Shown: positions 22,380 to 34,379 of the stretch, piece after piece
How positions within the stretch are numbered: position 1 is the stretch's first letter
Layout of the letters: each line of letters opens with the position of its first letter
NCBI GenBank assembly: GCA_025403435.1
Contig: CM046335.1
Span: 11,344,377-11,408,376, forward strand
DNA: 64,000 bases
Direction of reading: 5' to 3'
Source of the DNA: Artocarpus heterophyllus
Lineage: Eukaryota > Streptophyta > Magnoliopsida > Rosales > Moraceae
Program-made: the position numbers and the translations under genes
The notes under the pieces: model-generated
What the model saw: only the letters and a program-made list of their open reading frames with translations
Databases searched by the model: none
Told to the model about the DNA's origin: nothing

Positions 22380-22553
22380 ATGTCTTCAAACAATAATGGT
22401 TCATCTTCTCAAAATTCTACTCAAGCCTGCCTGGGGGTCAATTGGTCAAGATCAAGTGGTCATGGAAATAACCAGAGTGACCGGCAACCCTCGGCCAAGT
22501 CCATCCTTGCACCGGACAAGAAACAGAAATCAACAAACAAGAAGGGAAAATAA
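22380..22553 (+). CDS. Small gene B, unit 1: one-repeat paralogue of gene A
   Basis: 57 codons, MSSNNNGSSSQNSTQACLG at the start, then the SSGHGNN junction and a single copy of the 27-residue repeat (SDRQPSAKSILAP...STNKKGK). It has a 17-residue insert (about residues 8-24, with one Cys and one Trp) that gene A lacks. Start, frame and stop are conserved in all three units with only a few amino-acid changes. This supports the reading frame for both A and B. Function unknown. Hydrophilic and basic. Confidence 0.5.
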   Translation: MSSNNNGSSSQNSTQACLGVNWSRSSGHGNNQSDRQPSAKSILAPDKKQKSTNKKGK

Positions 22554-24726
22554 GGGGTTATAAACGAACAATATATCCGTTTCTTTTTTGTGTATTCCTT
22601 TATACATAGTTCGTTTCCTATTGCATCTAATTTAGCGTTTCTCTTTTATACATTATTTTGTTTGTATACATGTGTATACACGCATACATGTTATGCATAT
22701 GTATGTGTGTGTATAGATTTTTCATATTTATGTGTATGTGTAGATTTTCTATTATAATGATCAGAGTGGGGAAAGTAATTATTTGTTTGTCCGTTTAGAC
22801 ATATATGTTAGTCACCTAAATTTGATTATGAATAAATAAGAATAATATTTGTAATTTAGCATTTGTATGATTTTTCAATTTTATTAAATAGATGCATATA
22901 TTCTTATTTATGTAACGTGAATTTACTAGTACGACATGTTATTTATGGCCTTTCATAATTTGAGAACATGATTAAGAGAAAAGAAAATAAAAATTAAAAA
23001 GATTTAGAAATAATTTTGTATATCATTGCCGAGACGAAGAAGAAGATGATGATTTAAATTGGGTAGTATTAATTTAAAGGATACCAAACTTGTGACGACG
23101 TGGGATAATTAAGCCGAAAACAAAGATTTTTTTTTTTTAAACCGTGGCAAGTACGTAGAGAAGATCATGACGGGTCATTTGTAAAGGAAACTACAAACTA
23201 CAAGTCGTTATAGCATTAAACGACAATTACAGATTAAACGACGAATTTTTATGCCGACGTGTCCTTTCTCATGTTTATTTGGAAGTACTTTAGATAAAGC
23301 ACGCCAAAGCTTGACGTCTTTATGATATGAACCATAGAAAAACTTTGTTCTCAAAAAAGTAAAATAAAGCAAAATCCGATTGATTAATGAGATAGGGTAG
23401 ACGACAACGAATGCTTTTTTTTTTGGTATAAGACAATGTACTTATAAAAGAATGACAAATATATATGCTATGAATAACGTTTTTTATTAATAACAAAAAT
23501 CACTGGTGTTATTTGATCTTCTCACATAGATGAAAGGAAACATGTAAGATATAAATGATGAGTGGTTCATTTTGAAGGAAGCCATTTTTTATTTATATAG
23601 GCATTCTAAATTTATTTAGCAAAATCCAGAACTTTCAAATTTGTCGTGGAAGATCGTAGTTCTTTTTCTTTTTTGTTATAATTGTGTTTTCTTTGTTATT
23701 TTTCCAATTTTAGAACCAGAACGGGAAGGATAAATCAAAAAAATAATAATTTTTAGCCATTTGTATAACTCTCATTAATAACACTGTAAATCTAAGGTGC
23801 TCATATTTAATTAGAACAACAAATTTGAACCCGTATTTAAAATTTTTGTGCATTTATTAATTTTGGTATATGTTTGTGTTACCGTTAGCTTAATGGGGTT
23901 TGACTTTTCTTTTTTGTTTTTTTCTTTTTAATACTGAGGTCAAAAAAACATGATGCTGTGATCCTTTTTTTTAAATTTATTTTGTTGTTGACTTAAACGA
24001 CAGATTGACACCAAAATCTTTATCATTAAACGTTTGATGGTCATAAAAAGCAGTCGACAGTCGTCCTTTTAATCAGTTTTTTTAATTTTATTTTATACAT
24101 TGCATTTTAAAGGGATCAAAAAACCATACCTTACATTTGGATAGTTGCATCTTCATATGTTAAATTTTAAGATGCTAAATCTTACCTTCCATCAGTTAAT
24201 CATCTATTTTTATCATAAAAGGCATAAACGTCCTTTAAACAAAAGAGAAAAAAAGAAAAAATAGAATAAAATTCCATATTACAATAATAAACATATAAGT
24301 TAAAAAAATTCCCAAACAAAAAAGGCAGGATGGATTGTCTTCTACCAAAATTTAAATGGACACATGGGGACAAATGCTTTCTTTTACAGATGAGAAAGTA
24401 GAAAAACATGAGATAGCATCAATATACATACAAGCCAAGGAATGACCTGTCATATCTAGCTTGTTCTAATGTTTTTCATCTAGCCAGGGCTGTTTAAAAA
24501 TACCAAAAAACTGAAACCAATCGAAACTAACTGCCAAACCGACTGAGAAAAGCCAAAAAAACCAATTTATTTAGACACAAAAACCAGCCAAATTAGTTTG
24601 AAAACTGACTGCCCATCAATTTTTGGCGGTCGATTTTCAGAAGCAATTTTTTTAGTCGGTCGGTCAACTAACCGACCCTTCAAACATCAATAAATTTTCC
24701 TTCTTTTACCATGAAGTTAAGGTCCA
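22554..24726. other. Non-coding sequence downstream of gene B, unit 1
   Basis: Counterpart of 17037-19177, with shorter poly-T runs, GAAGAAGATGATGAT near 23036, and the CpG-retaining version of the MITE-like segment at 24486-24679. No gene seen. Confidence 0.7.
24486..24679. repeat. MITE-like segment in block B, unit 1
   Basis: Begins AGGGCTGTTT and ends ACCGACCCT, an imperfect inverted pair. The interior is rich in CCGAC and GTCGG. CpG sites here are TpG or CpA in block A. Confidence 0.4.
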
Positions 24727-26707
24727 TCATTTGCAGGTTTTCTGCTATCCTTTAATTGCAAATGATGGCTCTGAGTGGATGCTGCGGATTCAGTTAGAAA
24801 GAGCAATTTAAAGATGACTCTTATTACTTTTGTTAATGTTTCAGTTTTGAAATTTTTTTCCAATCAGACTATTCTTATGCCAACTTGTTTTACGTCTGCT
24901 TGTGTATGTTACTGTTTCTATTTTTATTTTTATTTTTATTTTTTCCCTTTTCTTGGTTTGAGAGGCATCTGATTTTATCTTAAATTATGGTAACATTATA
25001 TTCATCACTAGTTATTTGAGACTAAAACTTGTAGAAGTTTGACAATTGCTTTATGATGCAGAGGGCAAGGAATAAAATTTGCCCATGTTAATATAACGCT
25101 TGCTTGTGATGTAATTTACTTGCTGTGATCAATTTACTCTCTTTTTTTAACTTGTTATTGTGATATAATTCTAATTCCAATTTATATTAATAACGACCAT
25201 GTTATATTGCTCTTTAAACACTAAATTACTTTAAGTATTCTGGCCTGTTACACTAGTCGAAAACCGACCTTAATCAACCCTCATAAAACTGATTGTTGTC
25301 GGTCGAACATCGACCAATTGTTTAACTATTTAGTAGGTTTTTGGTTCCACTTTCTCAAAAACGACCGCCATTAGTCGGAAACCAACCGACCAAAGATCGA
25401 TCAATGAACACCTTTACTTTCATCTGCAATAGATTGATGGTAGATCCTTTCCATTCTACTTGCAAATATGTACTTTTTTATTCTACTACAAATTAGATCT
25501 ATGAAAGTAGATCGATTAATGGTCGCCTATGGCTGCCAGATCTATGAAAGATGGCTGAGGACTCGGCAAATCTCATGATGACGGCAAAAGGCTCTGAAAA
25601 TCTCGTGGCGATTGTTGGCTGTAAGACCCAAATTGTGTCAACTCCACCATGCCATCATCTAGATCAAGTCACTCTGGATTAGGAAAGAAAGCCATGCTCA
25701 TATCCAATACTACGGAGTTTTTTTTAATAACCTTTATCAAATCTAAAGAGCTGGTAATATTTTTATTTTGTTTTTATGTTTTTTTTGTTTTTTTTTTTTA
25801 CTTTTTTGAATTTTTTCTATCTTTGGGTATCTACGTTTTTTTATTAGTCAAAATGATATAACATAAATTTTAAATATAAATGTATAAATATGCATTTGTC
25901 CAAACGTAAAGTATGATTTTTTATACCTTTAAAACGAGGGTATAATAATTAAAAAACATATAATAATAAAAAACTTTTGATTATTAGACAAAACTCCTTG
26001 CAATATGGCTTATTTAAGGAGTACTTCAATAGGACGTTACTCTAAGCACCATAATTAATATAATGCGGGTATAATTTGTTATACTTTCGGATCCGCCATC
26101 TCAACATTAAAGATGTTAAATGGGGCTGGCCTGGTCTAGTCTATTTAAATTAGGCCCAAATGTGACTTCTGTCATGTTTGGGCCTGCACATTTATTTATC
26201 ATATCGTGCTAGGCCCGACTCTATTAATTTTTGTAGCATCAAGCCCAGCCAATAAATGGGCCATGCTTATAAAGTGCTTGGGCCGTGCTTATACCCGCAT
26301 CGATGTTCGTGCTTTTTTTTGCTGTACTTTTAGCTCTTAATGTGTCTTTCTTCTGCTTAATAAATTTGCCAAAAAAAAAATGAAAACACTAAATCATAAC
26401 AAAAGAAAGTGCATGATTAATAAAATAATCTTTTTTGCGGACAACAACATTATAGAATTTTGTATGGTATGGTTTCTATTACGTAGTCTTTCATATAAAT
26501 CAAAGAAGGGAAGTAATATTAGCAATTGACAATTTACAAACAATAAAGAATCTCTTTGATCTTTTATCTTTTTTAATCAAACCTATTAGAAATTTAGTAC
26601 TTCTTTATAAAAAAAAATATTTATAAAAATATAAAATATAGTAATAAAATTAGTTTTAAATTGTATATTTTAATCGTACTTATACTAAACCCGAGTCGTG
26701 CTTTTAG
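24727..26707. other. Non-coding stretch spanning the unit 1/unit 2 junction
   Basis: No supported gene. It holds TATTTTTATTTT runs near 24920, the uninterrupted copia target site (TATTTGAG/ACTAAAAC, 25013-25028), a GACC-rich patch (25255-25400), poly-T near 25790, the GGGCC/GGCCC-rich dispersed-repeat-like segment (about 26105-26305), and intron sequence up to the acceptor at 26707. A possible exon-like piece after TTTGCAG at about 24737 is too short to identify. Confidence 0.65.
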
Positions 26708-28080
26708 CACGTGACGCCAATGTAACTCGGAAGGAAAGTGTTTTTTTCTTCAGGTGAGAGTTCCATATTGCAGGTCCTGAGGGAGGGTTTGCAGCAGATT
26801 TATTCCTCTAGTAATGCTCGTTACTGTGTCAATGAAGTTGAGGAACATACTGACCTTTATAAATCTGAGTTATGTTCTCATCAGAAGTCTTATGCGGCAT
26901 TGAAACCATTATCCAAGAATGAGACTATTCATGAAGAAGGCAACGATGAGGAATGCATTATAGCAGGTGATAGTACTGACAAAACTGTTGGAAATGGAGC
27001 TGAGTACATTCCTGGTATAGAAGGATTTACATGTAGTAATAAAATGAGAGACTTTGCTCTAAGAGTTCACAGAATTAAGAGGAGTGATTATTGCGGGCAA
27101 TTGACAACTCGTGTTGATAGTATCGCTGCCGTTCAAAAAGCTCTTCCTCTTTCAAAAGCTGTTGAGTATGGAACTGCTGTAAATAGAGGGATTGATATAG
27201 TTGTTCAAGCTCTTTTCAACATTGCTTAATAGATATATTAATGTAAGAAAAAGGAAACGTGAAAACATTAGTAGGCCGCTTTCTGAATTGCCTGTCCTTA
27301 GAAACCAGACTCATCATTCACCTACCTGAGATGCATTATGGGAGGATGTAGATAAGCTTCTATGCTGTCATATACACGGTCCATCGTGAATTGGAAGTGT
27401 TTAACATACTATATAGAAAGGGTTTGATGACTTGGACCAGAATTGTTAATAACCTTGTTAAAAGTCTAGTGTTTAGAATGGTATTGACATCAGTTCACCT
27501 CATTTAAACAGAAATTTAATTGGGTTAAGTTTGCCCGACATAGCAGACAAAATGTGACAGGGCCACGGGAAAGATAAAACAAGGAACAGGCTAATTAGGA
27601 AACGTCTTTCTCACAGTGCACAGAATGGAAAATATGTCTTCTAATTTAGCATCTTATGCGGGGAGTTAAGATACCTGGTTCTAGCTGGCGGCACATAATC
27701 ATCTGCATGCACATGCACGCACGCGCACATACTGTAACGCCCTGTTACGGATGTCACAAATATCGTTACATTCATACATTCATACTTGTTTAAACTTTAA
27801 ACATAAACATAATTACAAAACTTCTACGATACTTTAAATTGTAAATATAATTAAACATACATAACCATGATCTATTCATGCATTTTTTGTTATTTTTTTA
27901 TTTTTTTTATAACATTGCTTAACTTATTCCATACCATAATTTATTCAATTACACTTTAAATTAATCATAATCTTTCCTTAATAAAATAGATATACCAATT
28001 GTAAAAATCATAACTTATAAAAGCATCACATCATATCTCATTAATCATCACATCATTTAAAAATTACTTGCTCCCACAGT

Positions 28081-28252
28081 TCGGCAGGCCGAACTTGGGA
28101 CTTCGGCAGGCCGGACATGAGCGGCAGGTCGGAGTTCCTCAATCGGCAGGACGGCAGAGGCTTTGCAAATCTGGCTTAAAAATCTATCATCGTTCGGCCA
28201 GTCGAAAATGTGATCGGCAGGCCGAACCTTCAAACATCGGCAGGCCGACCGA
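28081..28252 (+). repeat. TCGGCAGGCCGA dyad cluster, left side of the insertion, unit 2
   Basis: Around seven exact or near copies of TCGGCAGGCCGA in 170 bp of otherwise AT-rich DNA. Each copy is self-complementary except for its centre. Confidence 0.9.
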
Positions 28253-30460
28253 GACAAAAGTTTTTCAAAAAACTTAATTCTAAGTCAAATCCAACTTTTC
28301 ATAATAATGCGGAAGATCAAATTCTTTAAAAATGATAAAATAAAATATAAAAACATAGTTCTTGTTTTCTTAAAACTTAACATAAAAATATGTTCAAAAT
28401 ATAAAACTTGATTTAAAACATAAAAAAAAAAACTTTCTTCTTGGTGTTTTTCCAGTTACAATTCATCGTACTTCATGCTCATACGCCTTCTTATGTCCTC
28501 CGTCTAGTCCATGATTTTCTTGCCCTTATTTGCAACATGACATAAAACTTGATTAAGCTAATGCTTAGTAAGTACATATAATTCTCACATTTTAAAAACA
28601 TTTCATATACATCATCATCATCATCATCATATCATAAAAGTGCCTTAAGCACAATTTCATAAAAACATATCTTTCATTACATTGACCATATTAAAACTTA
28701 TTCCATTTTATCTTAAGGGCCCAAGTGTTGCACCATAAACATCATTGTAGGCGCACCGTCATGAGAGGAGAAGGGTAGCTAATCCTAAACCAAACATGAC
28801 ATCATAAAATATCATATCATAACATTGGTGTGCAACACTTATTAGGTGATACATATATATACATAATTTTCATGCTTTGAAACATGTCATCATCATACAT
28901 GCATAACTTTAAATCATGAAAATCTTTCATAAGAAATCCTTAAGGAAAATAACTATAAAATCATCATGGATATCATTGTGAACATATCATAAAACCTTAT
29001 AAAACGTGTCATGTTGTAGGTGAGAATGTACTTACCGTAAAAGCTAGCTTACTTAACCTTAATATGCTTTGGTGACGACGCCGTGGTCTCGATATGCTCA
29101 TTCCTTTGTGTTCACGCCACTTATCCATTTAAAAATACAATAAAATTAATACTTATCATAAAACATCATTCATATAACATTCATTCATTTTACATCACAT
29201 ATACATTCGTCTCATATTACAAACATAACTCATAACCATAATTGTCAAAACATAAAATTATCATTACATAAACATATTATCATGATTTTTCTTAAATCAT
29301 AAAAATTACCTTAAGCATGTAAAAATAAACCATACATTTTAAACATGAAATCAGCCAACATTTGTAAGGCAGTGAGTAACCTTTTACATACATTTTTCTA
29401 ACAATTTAAAATACATATATTTTAATTTCAAAATTCATACAAACATCTTATTATCATGCATTTCAATATCATAAAATTAATTCAAACGTATAAAACATTC
29501 ATATAATGAAAATAAAAAAAATAACATTGTTAAAACAGTTTTCTTGACTTAATCTCATAGAAATTTCATAATATAAAATACACTCATCAAAACATTACCA
29601 AATTTTCAGTCTACATCATAATATATACATGAACATTCTTACCAAATTTCGTGAAAATCATCATTCATTTACCCCTGGAATAAAAATTACATTTTCTTGC
29701 ATCAAAGTTAAATAGTAATATTTTACTGTGAGGGGTAGAGGATTGAAAATTCATAATTTATCATAGAAACATCGAAATGACTTAAAACTTGGAGGAACAT
29801 CACATAATACATACATGCATAACATATTAAAAATTCAAAACAAAATACAATACCTAGAGAAAGATATTGCAGACGAATTGAGGAGGAGAAATGCTTTCAA
29901 AAACACCAAAAGAAATGAATTCTTACCTTAAAAATTTTCTTCTCAAAACCCTTGAATTCAACCAGCGAAATATAACTTTTTCTTTCAATATTTGCAGAGA
30001 ATTTTCGAGAGAAAGAAGGATGGAATTTGTGGAGAAGAGAAGAAGAAGAGATGAAGGAGAAAACGTCTCAGAAATGAATGAGAGGAGACGTGAGAGGATG
30101 AGAGAAAAATGGGGAAAAAGAACGTTAAAAATTTTTAATGTTAAGTTAATGGCATAACGTACAAAGAAGGAGAGTCAAAACTCTTCATTAAGTCAGGAAT
30201 TTTCTGACTCAAATGGTGCTAATTGGCGTGAAGGAAGGAGAGCAAAGAAGGAAAGTCAAAACTATTAGTCTCACTTACTATATTTTTGCCCTCTAAAAAT
30301 AGGAAACCATTCAAATAATACCAATTAGTGCGAAGTCAAACCTTTTTATTTCCTTATCTGATAAAATTATTCCATTATTTTGCCAATTAATCACCCAATT
30401 AATGTAATTATCTTAGTCAAAAATTTGGAGAGATTTCTGCTAACTGCTCGTCAGCTGTAT

Positions 30461-30520
30461 TCGGCCTGCCGATGGATCCCATCGGCCTGCCGATCTTTGC
30501 AGTCTTTTTTGGCCTGCCGA
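30461..30520 (-). repeat. TCGGCCTGCCGA dyad cluster, right side of the insertion, unit 2
   Basis: Three copies of the reverse complement of the left-cluster motif, 2.2 kb away. Unit 3 has five. Confidence 0.9.
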
Positions 30521-32683
30521 ACTATCCTTAAATACCATGCTTATAACATTCAAATCATCATTGTATCATAATTAAACATACATTATAATTCACATGAACA
30601 CTTGAGCACAACGATTCCATACGGTCGTCACCTGTCATAAAACTTGACATAAAAAGTTAGTAACATTAAAATCATATCATATAACATAAATTATTATTAA
30701 AATTTCCTTAACGTCGTTACTAACTTAACGTGATCTGTTACATAAAATAAGTTGGTGTTACACATACATGTTAAAGTGATCACCAAGACTTGTTTTTCAT
30801 TTTCAGGTCATTGGGCAATTTAACCTTGGATTCATTATTGGGAGGCTAGACAAAGATCTATGTATTGTGGATTAGGTAATTGACATCCATGCTTATGAGT
30901 TCCTTTAAAATCAATGTTCTGCCATTTTTGCCTTTTTAGCAATGCCCATATCTAGATGGTTTTCTTTTCAAATTTCGTTATTGTGGTAATGAAATTTTAT
31001 CACATTTCAGCATGCTGCCAATGAAAAATACAATTTTGAGCGTTTATAACAATCAACCATCTTAAACCTGCAGCCTTTGCTTTGATAAGCAAGAATTCTG
31101 AGTTAGCTACATTAAAAATCCTTGAACTGCTCATTACATAGGTTACTGATTGGGGGTCCTGAATTTTCTAAAAAGAATAAACTTGAAAAAAAATGAGAAT
31201 AACTTTTGTGTGCACTAAAATCGTGTTCTTGACAAAATAGTTTTTTGAAAGTTTATTTTATTTTTTGTCTTCTGATGATGGAAAGATCTCTCAGATGTTC
31301 TGAACTTTGCAATTTTAACTGTAGGCCGTTAAGGTTTGGAGTTATCTCCTGGAGAAGAAGTAGTAGTCTCCATGCACTTGGATATATTGAGGTGCCAACT
31401 CTCTCACACTCTAATCTGTATGTGATTATGGTTATCTTTCTAATCTCTAAAGACCTTTGGAGCTGTTACTATTTTGTTGACTTCTCGTAACTTAGATGTC
31501 GAGTCTAATTACCCAAATCATATTGTGTTTCTATTTGAACTTCGTCATATTGACATGCTTTTGAGGTGTTATTATTTGTTTTTGATGGCTATAAAGGATT
31601 ATGCATAACTTCTCTCCTGGTTGACTTAACATTGCTATAATTATATATATATTTAGTGAATCTGGAGTTTGCATACAATATCGAATGCATAGATTGGCAG
31701 AAGGATTTTTTCTTCATTGGTTGTTCTTTTTTTTTCTTCTTCTTTTTAATTTTTGATTATTCACTTATTGATATTGTTACAAAAAATAGTGCGATAGAAA
31801 CAAAGAACAAGAACGCACACAAATCAAACAATCCCAATTATGGTCCTTGCAGATAAGATCATCCATATAATAAACAAAAAGAAACTCTAGATATTTAATA
31901 TCTTTAAATCTCATTTCCAGTGATGGTTTGTTAGATATCTTACAACTAGAATCCTCTTTTTCTGAACCAATTCCTTCACCATCGCAAGTCGCAGTGAGAT
32001 TCAGAGATTATATACTCTTTAGTTACTGAGAGAACCTAAGTACTCTCTTTTAGATCCAGGAGACAACTCTCGATATCTTTTTTCCTTTTGGGAGCAAAAC
32101 AATCAGTCTATTGGTATTGGAAGACCCAAAAATTCTTTAACAACTCATACCATCATCTTGTCAGGAACATTATTACTTTGCCTGACATTAAAGATTTTGC
32201 ATTATGGTTCTATTCAACGGAAGTAAAGGACTTGATTTCTACTCTTCCTGATTATCATGGGGAATGCTCAATGATCGGTAGTTATAGAACAGACACTGTT
32301 GATTCTGTTTGCCGGCCCAGAGTCCGCGCTATACTGGCGTCACGTGCATTTAGATCATCTGTCGTGATTGGGGATGCTCTTGGAACAACTGAGATGCAGA
32401 AGGTTGTAACACAATTACATGATTGAATTTTCCAGTTCTTCCTTCTCTTTGAGAAAAGAGAGAAAAAACTTCTCACCCTTCTGTTTGTCTACATGATATA
32501 TAAATGCTCAGGATTCCAAATTCTTTTGCATATTCTGACTCTATCAGTTGTGTGTAGATACTCGAGCATTTGGCAGGGCTGAAATGTCCTTGGAATTGTC
32601 CACATGGAAGGCCAACAATGCTCCATTTGGTAGACTTGACAACCATGTACAAGAGATCAGGAGAGAATGGTGCTAATTCTTGA

Positions 32684-34379
32684 TGGATCCTATCATGAAC
32701 TTATATTATCTGGATTTAACTTATTTGGTTTAAGTAACCTTGTACAATGTTCAGCCAAACAAACAAAAAACAAAAAGCAAAAAGAAAAAAAAAAGAAAAA
32801 AGAAACCTTTGTACGTAAAATGGCTTTACCTTGATCACAACCACCACAGGCTCTCTTGATTCAATGTAATTTCGCGGGTGCTGGAACTATTAATAGTTCC
32901 CTCTTTCTTTCTTTTTTTTCTTTTTGGTTTGAAAGGGGAAAATTCATTTAAATTAAACTAGAGCCACAAATGCAAAATAGATGATAAAAGGCCCCGTATT
33001 ACATGAGATGAAACCCTCTAATAAAATTAAATTCATTAGTAAATTCTGGAAACGCTTAATAAGAGAAATTATGTTAGAAACTCGATAATGGGAAAGTACA
33101 TTGGTACACTAAAATCGAGCACATGTAAAGCTTTTTGACAAAGCCCCTACGATTGATGCATTCTTCTAATTGATTGAAGCGTAAAACCTAGTAGCATTAA
33201 GTCCCCCACCTACAATGCCTAGAGGCAACTCTGACAAACATAAACACCCACCCAAACTCATATCTGGCGGATATAGAACACCTCTTGAAGGAGGAGGGAT
33301 AACTTATGTTATTACAAACCAACAAGAAAAAAATAAAATTATCAATATAATCTATCTTAAATATTTTAATTAGATTATAATTGAATATTATTATTTCTTA
33401 TGTGATATTATGTTTTATATTTTATATATTATGACAACAAAAATATAATTATTGATATAAAACATTATCATAATATTATTATATTCTATTTCATAACTAT
33501 ATAATATATTATATAACGACATATATTATATTAATATATAAAATATTAGAATTATAACATAAGGATAATTTTGTCAACATGAAAGTCTTCATATTTCATT
33601 CCACAGTATTCTTAAAATTACAACCAAACAAGTGAATCAACTTTTATTTCCCTTCTATTTCAATACCATTCCTATTCCCATTACCATTATCATTCAATTG
33701 CAACCAAACGCAGTCTAAGCGGTAAAAATTAACAAATGTGATAGCATATATGTAAGTTATGAAGCATGCGCCGTTTTGAAATTAAACCTGCTACTTATAT
33801 GCCGTTTTTCCACTTAAAGTACAACAAAATCACAAACGGGACAGATATCTTATTGGTCATGATGTTCATCCTTTTCTGTGAGAAGAACCATTTTGCTTTT
33901 TCTTTTGAATTTCTACTAGAAAACTATGACAAACCATGGAGCTTAACCCTAAATGTAAATCCTATACATGTTCAGTTATCAATACCTCCTTTCCTAAAGG
34001 CTCTTGTAAAAAACCAAAAAAAAAATTCCGAAATATTTTCAAGTGAAAATATTAGAAAATTGTTATCAAGTGAGAGACACTTTCATTTTAATCTCACAAA
34101 TTGGAAGTAAAATGAAGAAGATTTATAAGAAAAAGAAAAATACTATCCTCTCGGACATAAGCCGAGGGAACAACATGCTGAAAATTACTCTCACACGAAA
34201 TCTAAACACCAATCTCAATTTGGCTCCAGATTTATCAGAGAAGCTGCATCATTATTTTCACTTTTTTAAGCAACAAAAATTTAAAATTTAAAAAGCGAAA
34301 GACCATAAGACCAACTAATGTAGCCTAATATTACAAACAACTCCTCTATGTTTTCTTAACCCATACTAATTTGCGGTCT
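32684..34379. other. Stretch between PMS1 and gene C, unit 2
   Basis: AT-rich. It contains the likely PMS1 3' flank, an A-rich run (32755-32805), a TATA-rich tract (33340-33560) and an unassigned open frame (33766-34110). Absent from unit 1 through the deletion. Confidence 0.65.
33766..34110 (+). CDS. Unassigned 114-codon open frame, unit 2
   Basis: ATG at 33766 to TAA at 34108-34110, single frame, AT-rich, starting MRRFEIKPATYMPFF. No domain recognised. It has a hydrophobic patch (ILLVMMFILF, residues about 28-37) and a basic C-terminus. The unit 3 counterpart (52980-53324) looks identical over the whole frame while both flanks show substitutions. That could mean selection, gene conversion or chance. 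No promoter or homologue can be named, so this is a weak gene candidate. Confidence 0.2.
   Translation: MRRFEIKPATYMPFFHLKYNKITNGTDILLVMMFILFCEKNHFAFSFEFLLENYDKPWSLTLNVNPIHVQLSIPPFLKALVKNQKKNSEIFSSENIRKLLSSERHFHFNLTNWK

Larger units (their letters stand above)
22282..24726 (+). repeat. Block B of the A/B direct repeat, unit 1
   Basis: Paralogue of 16559-19177. Homology begins at the first base after the copia LTR and ends at about GGTCCA (24726), after which A continues into the relic and B into unrelated host sequence. Confidence 0.9.
12283..25020 (+). repeat. Tandem unit 1 (internally deleted, left side interrupted)
   Basis: First of three direct copies of a roughly 20-kb segment. It matches 25021-44178 and 44179-64000 in order and orientation. 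Its left edge is the copia cluster insertion. Compared with unit 2 it lacks the stretch equivalent to 26872-34447 (7,576 bp), which removes nearly all of the PMS1 pseudogene and the 3-kb insertion. From 14111 onward it parallels unit 2 with an offset of about 20.2 kb. Confidence 0.95.
27733..30762 (-). mobile_element. 3.03-kb solo-LTR-like insertion in PMS1, unit 2
   Basis: Begins TGTAACGCCC and ends GGTGTTACA, flanked by the 5-bp direct repeat CATAC (27728-27732, 30763-30767), the hallmark of LTR-element integration. There is no PBS, polypurine tract or enzyme sequence inside, so a solo LTR or a non-autonomous LTR element fits best. TGTAACRCC ends are common in plant Ty3/gypsy LTRs. The strand is inferred: the complement of 29990-30130 is pyrimidine-rich like an LTR leader, followed by GTAAG. 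AT-rich except for two GC-rich dyad clusters. The 88-codon frame at 29891-30157 is not conserved in unit 3. Confidence 0.75.
26708..32683 (+). pseudogene. PMS1: 5'-truncated PMS1 (MutL-type mismatch repair) pseudogene, unit 2
   Basis: PMS1 is the endonuclease partner of MLH1 in eukaryotic mismatch repair. Only the 3' part is here, with introns. Exon 1 (26708 to about 27400) reads VFFSSGESSILQVLREGLQQIY at 26738-26803, then 163 open codons to a TAA at 27227-27229. Homology continues in another frame (ENISRPLSELPVLRNQT). A 3-kb insertion follows. Later exons: 30807-30875 (QFNLGFIIGRLDKDLCIVD then TAG), from 31011 (HAANEKYNFERL then TAA), about 31326-31391 (RPLRF, shift, ELSPGEEVVVSMHLDILR), about 32162-32402 (VKDLIST to TEMQK) and 32558-32683 (ILEHLAGLKCPWNCPHGRP to stop). 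The endonuclease motif DQHA(X)2E(X)4E is destroyed by the TAG at its Gln. The ACR cysteine is Phe (ASRAFRSS), while CPHGRP is intact. All MutL ATPase motifs are absent. Confidence 0.9.

Noticed and set aside
24775..24972. 65-codon frame starting MDAADSVRKS
   Set aside because: It ends in a low-complexity TATTTT run. No domain, and the start codon region does not look like a gene start.
25255..25400. Repeated ACCGAC words as drought-response elements
   Set aside because: They are part of a repetitive GACC/GGTC-rich patch present in every unit and not placed before any gene.
26738..27229. 163-codon frame as an intact gene
   Set aside because: It is a PMS1 exon fragment starting at GTG within the exon. 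Unit 3 has a stop in it, and the flanking exons are broken.
29891..30157. 88-codon Arg/Glu-rich frame inside the 3-kb insertion
   Set aside because: Not kept open in unit 3 (frame changed near 49140-49180), and the strand is opposite to the inferred LTR transcript. The purine-rich composition explains it.
31656..31856. Short frame starting in the PMS1 intron (and 50866-51108)
   Set aside because: It is AT-rich intron sequence between PMS1 exons, and frame length differs between units.
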